Assembly: GCA_964554715.1 (NCBI GenBank)
Contig: CAZKPU010000061.1
Coordinates: 1 to 14,699 of the forward strand
DNA length: 14,699 bases
From: RXOA01 sp964554715
Lineage (GTDB): Bacteria; Bipolaricaulota; Bipolaricaulia; UBA7950; UBA9294
Direction: 5' to 3'
Below are positions 13,298 to 14,699 of this stretch, one piece after another. The notes below the pieces were generated by a model that was not told where the DNA came from, did no database searches, and saw nothing but the letters and a program-made list of their open reading frames with translations. Made by a program: the position numbers and the translations under genes. Positions within the stretch are counted from its first letter, which is position 1; each line of letters begins with the position of its first letter.

Positions 13298-13965
13298 GAG
13301 TCTTCCCCCTTCGTCTGTTGCAGGACCACGTAGTCGGGTAGCCGGTCAAGCACCCCTGACGCAATCTCAAGTGCTTGATCGAAGTCTGCCGGACGGAACC
13401 GCCGCTCACGCCAGATTAGCGCGTGTGTCTCATCGAACTGGAGGTTGTGCCGCGGTCGCTGTAGCAGGAAGTCGATGGTCCGAGCGTGAAGCACATCGTA
13501 CGCCCATCGCCGATCCGAACTTCGCACGTGGTACGCTCGACTGAATTCGCTCGACTCGAAATCGAGATCGTCCAGCCCGAAGACCTCGCCGATGCGATCG
13601 AAAACGTTTTCGGAACGCATGAGGAATGGCTTGAGCGGTATCGGGCTCCTCAGAAGCACGGCAGAGAACTGGTGAACACGACGGTTCTTCCCCGCTCCCG
13701 TCACGTAGTGGTAGTCAAACGCCATCACCGGGCGCCCGCTGAAACTGCCTTCCATCCGATGGTGTGCGTAACGGCTGTAGCCCCGCCGCAACGCCCGAAA
13801 CGATGGATGCCGGTCATCGAGCCGGGCATCCCTCCCCGGCAGCGGCGATAGACCGCGGGATTCGGCCCACGACGCCAACGCCTTCTTGCGGACCGCCGCT
13901 CGCCATACGCCAACTCCGACAATTCCAACGGCAAGGATCGCGAAGATCCAGAAGAAACCGGTCAT
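13294..13965 (-). CDS. Membrane-anchored hypothetical protein coupled to lemA
   Basis: I do not recognise a named family with certainty. The 223-residue product has one N-terminal transmembrane helix (about 2-22, FFWIFAILAVGIVGVGVW), a basic stop-transfer (RAAVRKK), then a soluble region of mixed strands and helices. The segment MEGSFSGRPVMAFDYHYVTGAGKNRRVHQFSAVLL (about 75-110) is of the kind found in DUF3137-like or related proteins often placed next to lemA. The C-terminal half carries ESSEFSRAYHVRSSDRRWAYDVL. ATG 13965 is preferred since it begins the membrane helix; the G-rich AAGGGGGGAG lies almost against it, tighter than ideal, and an in-frame TTG at 13995 is an alternative. It overlaps lemA by four bases, so the two probably act together at the membrane. 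Confidence 0.75.
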   Translation of the reverse strand: MTGFFWIFAILAVGIVGVGVWRAAVRKKALASWAESRGLSPLPGRDARLDDRHPSFRALRRGYSRYAHHRMEGSFSGRPVMAFDYHYVTGAGKNRRVHQFSAVLLRSPIPLKPFLMRSENVFDRIGEVFGLDDLDFESSEFSRAYHVRSSDRRWAYDVLHARTIDFLLQRPRHNLQFDETHALIWRERRFRPADFDQALEIASGVLDRLPDYVVLQQTKGEDS

Positions 13966-13981
13966 CTCCCCCCTTGCTTGC

Positions 13982-14003
13982 AGCCACCTCGACAACGGTG
14001 GCT
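13982..14003. promoter_or_regulatory. Inverted repeat between divergent genes
   Basis: AGCCACC (13982-13988) and GGTGGCT (13997-14003) form a perfect 7-base dyad with an 8-base centre, 17 bases upstream of the lemA-partner start. It sits in the gap to the divergent activase gene and could be an operator or a leader hairpin. Function is inferred only from position. Confidence 0.35.
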
Positions 14004-14161
14004 ACGATCGGCTGCCGGATGTGGCCATCAAGCCATCGTCGCACGTCCGGCAACATACCGATTCGTCGAGCCGCTTGCAACTGTGCTGGCTCGGTCCAGC
14101 CGCGTCTGCCGACGAACAGTTGCGTCTTTGCATCGCACGGGCGAGAATGCCGACCAACGTC

Positions 14162-14699
14162 ATGTCGAATCGAACGTTCTTCCTTCGGGACGAAGTCACG
14201 ATCGCGGACAACGCTCCTGCTCTCTGCGGGATTGATCTGGGATCGACGACCGCGAAGATCGCCGTTCTTCCGCCGGTGGAGCCGCAGACGTCCGCGCGAT
14301 GCCGTGCCAACGCGCAGCCGCCGCTCCTTTTCGGCGCCTACTGCCGGCACAACACTTCGGTGCGATCCGTGCTCGAGCGGATGCTCCGCTCCCTTTCCGG
14401 AACGCTTGGAGATCGGCCTCTCCACGTGCGTTCCACAGGTTCGGCCGCACTCGGTCTTGCCGAACACCTCGAGTTGACGTTCGTGCAGGAAGTCGTCGGC
14501 GCATCCCATGTCGTCCGCCGCTTCTATCCCCAAGCCCGTACATGGATCGACATCGGCGGTGAGGATTCCAAACTCGTTTTGTTCTCTCCCGACGGTCAGA
14601 TGGACATGCGTATGAACGGAAGCTGCGCGGGAGGTACAGGCGCGTTCATCGACCAACTCCTTTCTCTTCTGGACATCGCCCCCGAACAGGTCAACGATC
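14162..14699 (+). CDS. BadF/BcrA/HgdC-type activase, probably a large fused dehydratase activator (3' end beyond window)
   Basis: ASKHA-fold ATPase that drives an electron into a 2-hydroxyacyl-CoA dehydratase or benzoyl-CoA reductase. About 179 residues are visible from ATG 14162 and the frame is open at the right edge. Motifs are the phosphate-1 loop CGIDLGSTTAKIAV (residues 22-35), WIDIGGEDSKLVLF (phosphate 2) and MNGSCAGGTGAFIDQLL with the cysteine that holds the intersubunit [4Fe-4S] cluster. The NGSCAGGTGAFIDQ form, rather than NDKCAAGTGRF, is the one I associate with the 1000-1500 residue fusions of activase with dehydratase-like domains. The start is uncertain: ATG 14147 is also in frame, neither has a good ribosome-binding site, and the frame is open further upstream. 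Fits amino acid fermentation through 2-hydroxyacyl-CoA. Confidence 0.82.
   Translation, partial: MSNRTFFLRDEVTIADNAPALCGIDLGSTTAKIAVLPPVEPQTSARCRANAQPPLLFGAYCRHNTSVRSVLERMLRSLSGTLGDRPLHVRSTGSAALGLAEHLELTFVQEVVGASHVVRRFYPQARTWIDIGGEDSKLVLFSPDGQMDMRMNGSCAGGTGAFIDQLLSLLDIAPEQVND

Noticed and set aside
13814..14656. Minus-strand open frame (280 codons) opposite the activase
   Set aside because: The plus strand carries activase motifs in order; the minus product has no motif, no start signal and overlaps the lemA-partner gene.

Overview
The window reads as a chromosomal segment of an anaerobic, fermentative bacterium of moderately high G+C (near 60% by eye). The anaerobic signature is direct: a ferredoxin-linked 2-oxoacid oxidoreductase, an ADP-forming acyl-CoA synthetase and a 2-hydroxyacyl-CoA dehydratase activator. 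ATP-yielding ADP-forming synthetases plus an orphan type of microcompartment would fit an uncultured lineage such as Bipolaricaulota, Atribacterota or anaerobic Chloroflexota, but nothing here fixes the phylum and this placement is only a guess.

Region 1 (1-3754, minus strand) is a bacterial microcompartment (BMC) operon. In transcription order it encodes a BMC-H hexamer shell protein, a tandem-domain BMC-T shell protein, a class V PLP enzyme with an extra N-terminal module and linker, a BMC-P (EutN/CcmL) vertex pentamer, and a hydantoinase/dihydropyrimidinase-like amidohydrolase that runs off the left edge. All three shell classes are present once. No aldehyde dehydrogenase, phosphotransacylase or alcohol dehydrogenase, the usual metabolosome core, is visible. 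This is the most unusual part of the window.

Region 2 (3755-4220) is a divergent control region with a candidate promoter for each operon. A perfect dyad covers the BMC -35 region, a 14-base perfect palindrome covers the -10 of the rightward operon, and two mutually exclusive hairpins lie in the BMC leader.

Region 3 (4221-8717, plus strand) is a tightly overlapped operon: two-cluster ferredoxin (delta), alpha and beta subunits of a POR/VOR-type 2-oxoacid:ferredoxin oxidoreductase, then alpha and beta subunits of an ADP-forming acyl-CoA synthetase, closed by a good intrinsic terminator. Together they would turn a 2-oxo acid into CO2, reduced ferredoxin, a free acid and ATP. No gamma subunit is encoded here. 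A plausible but unproven link is that amino or 2-oxo acids produced through the microcompartment enzymes feed this operon.

Region 4 (8862-14699) is a mixed neighbourhood: an OsmC-family protein (minus), an inosine/uridine-type nucleoside hydrolase, a 24-base tandem repeat of hairpins upstream of a rhodanese lipoprotein, an MFS permease with a likely leaderless promoter, a LemA protein with a membrane-anchored partner (minus), and the 5' part of a BadF/HgdC-type activase cut by the right edge.
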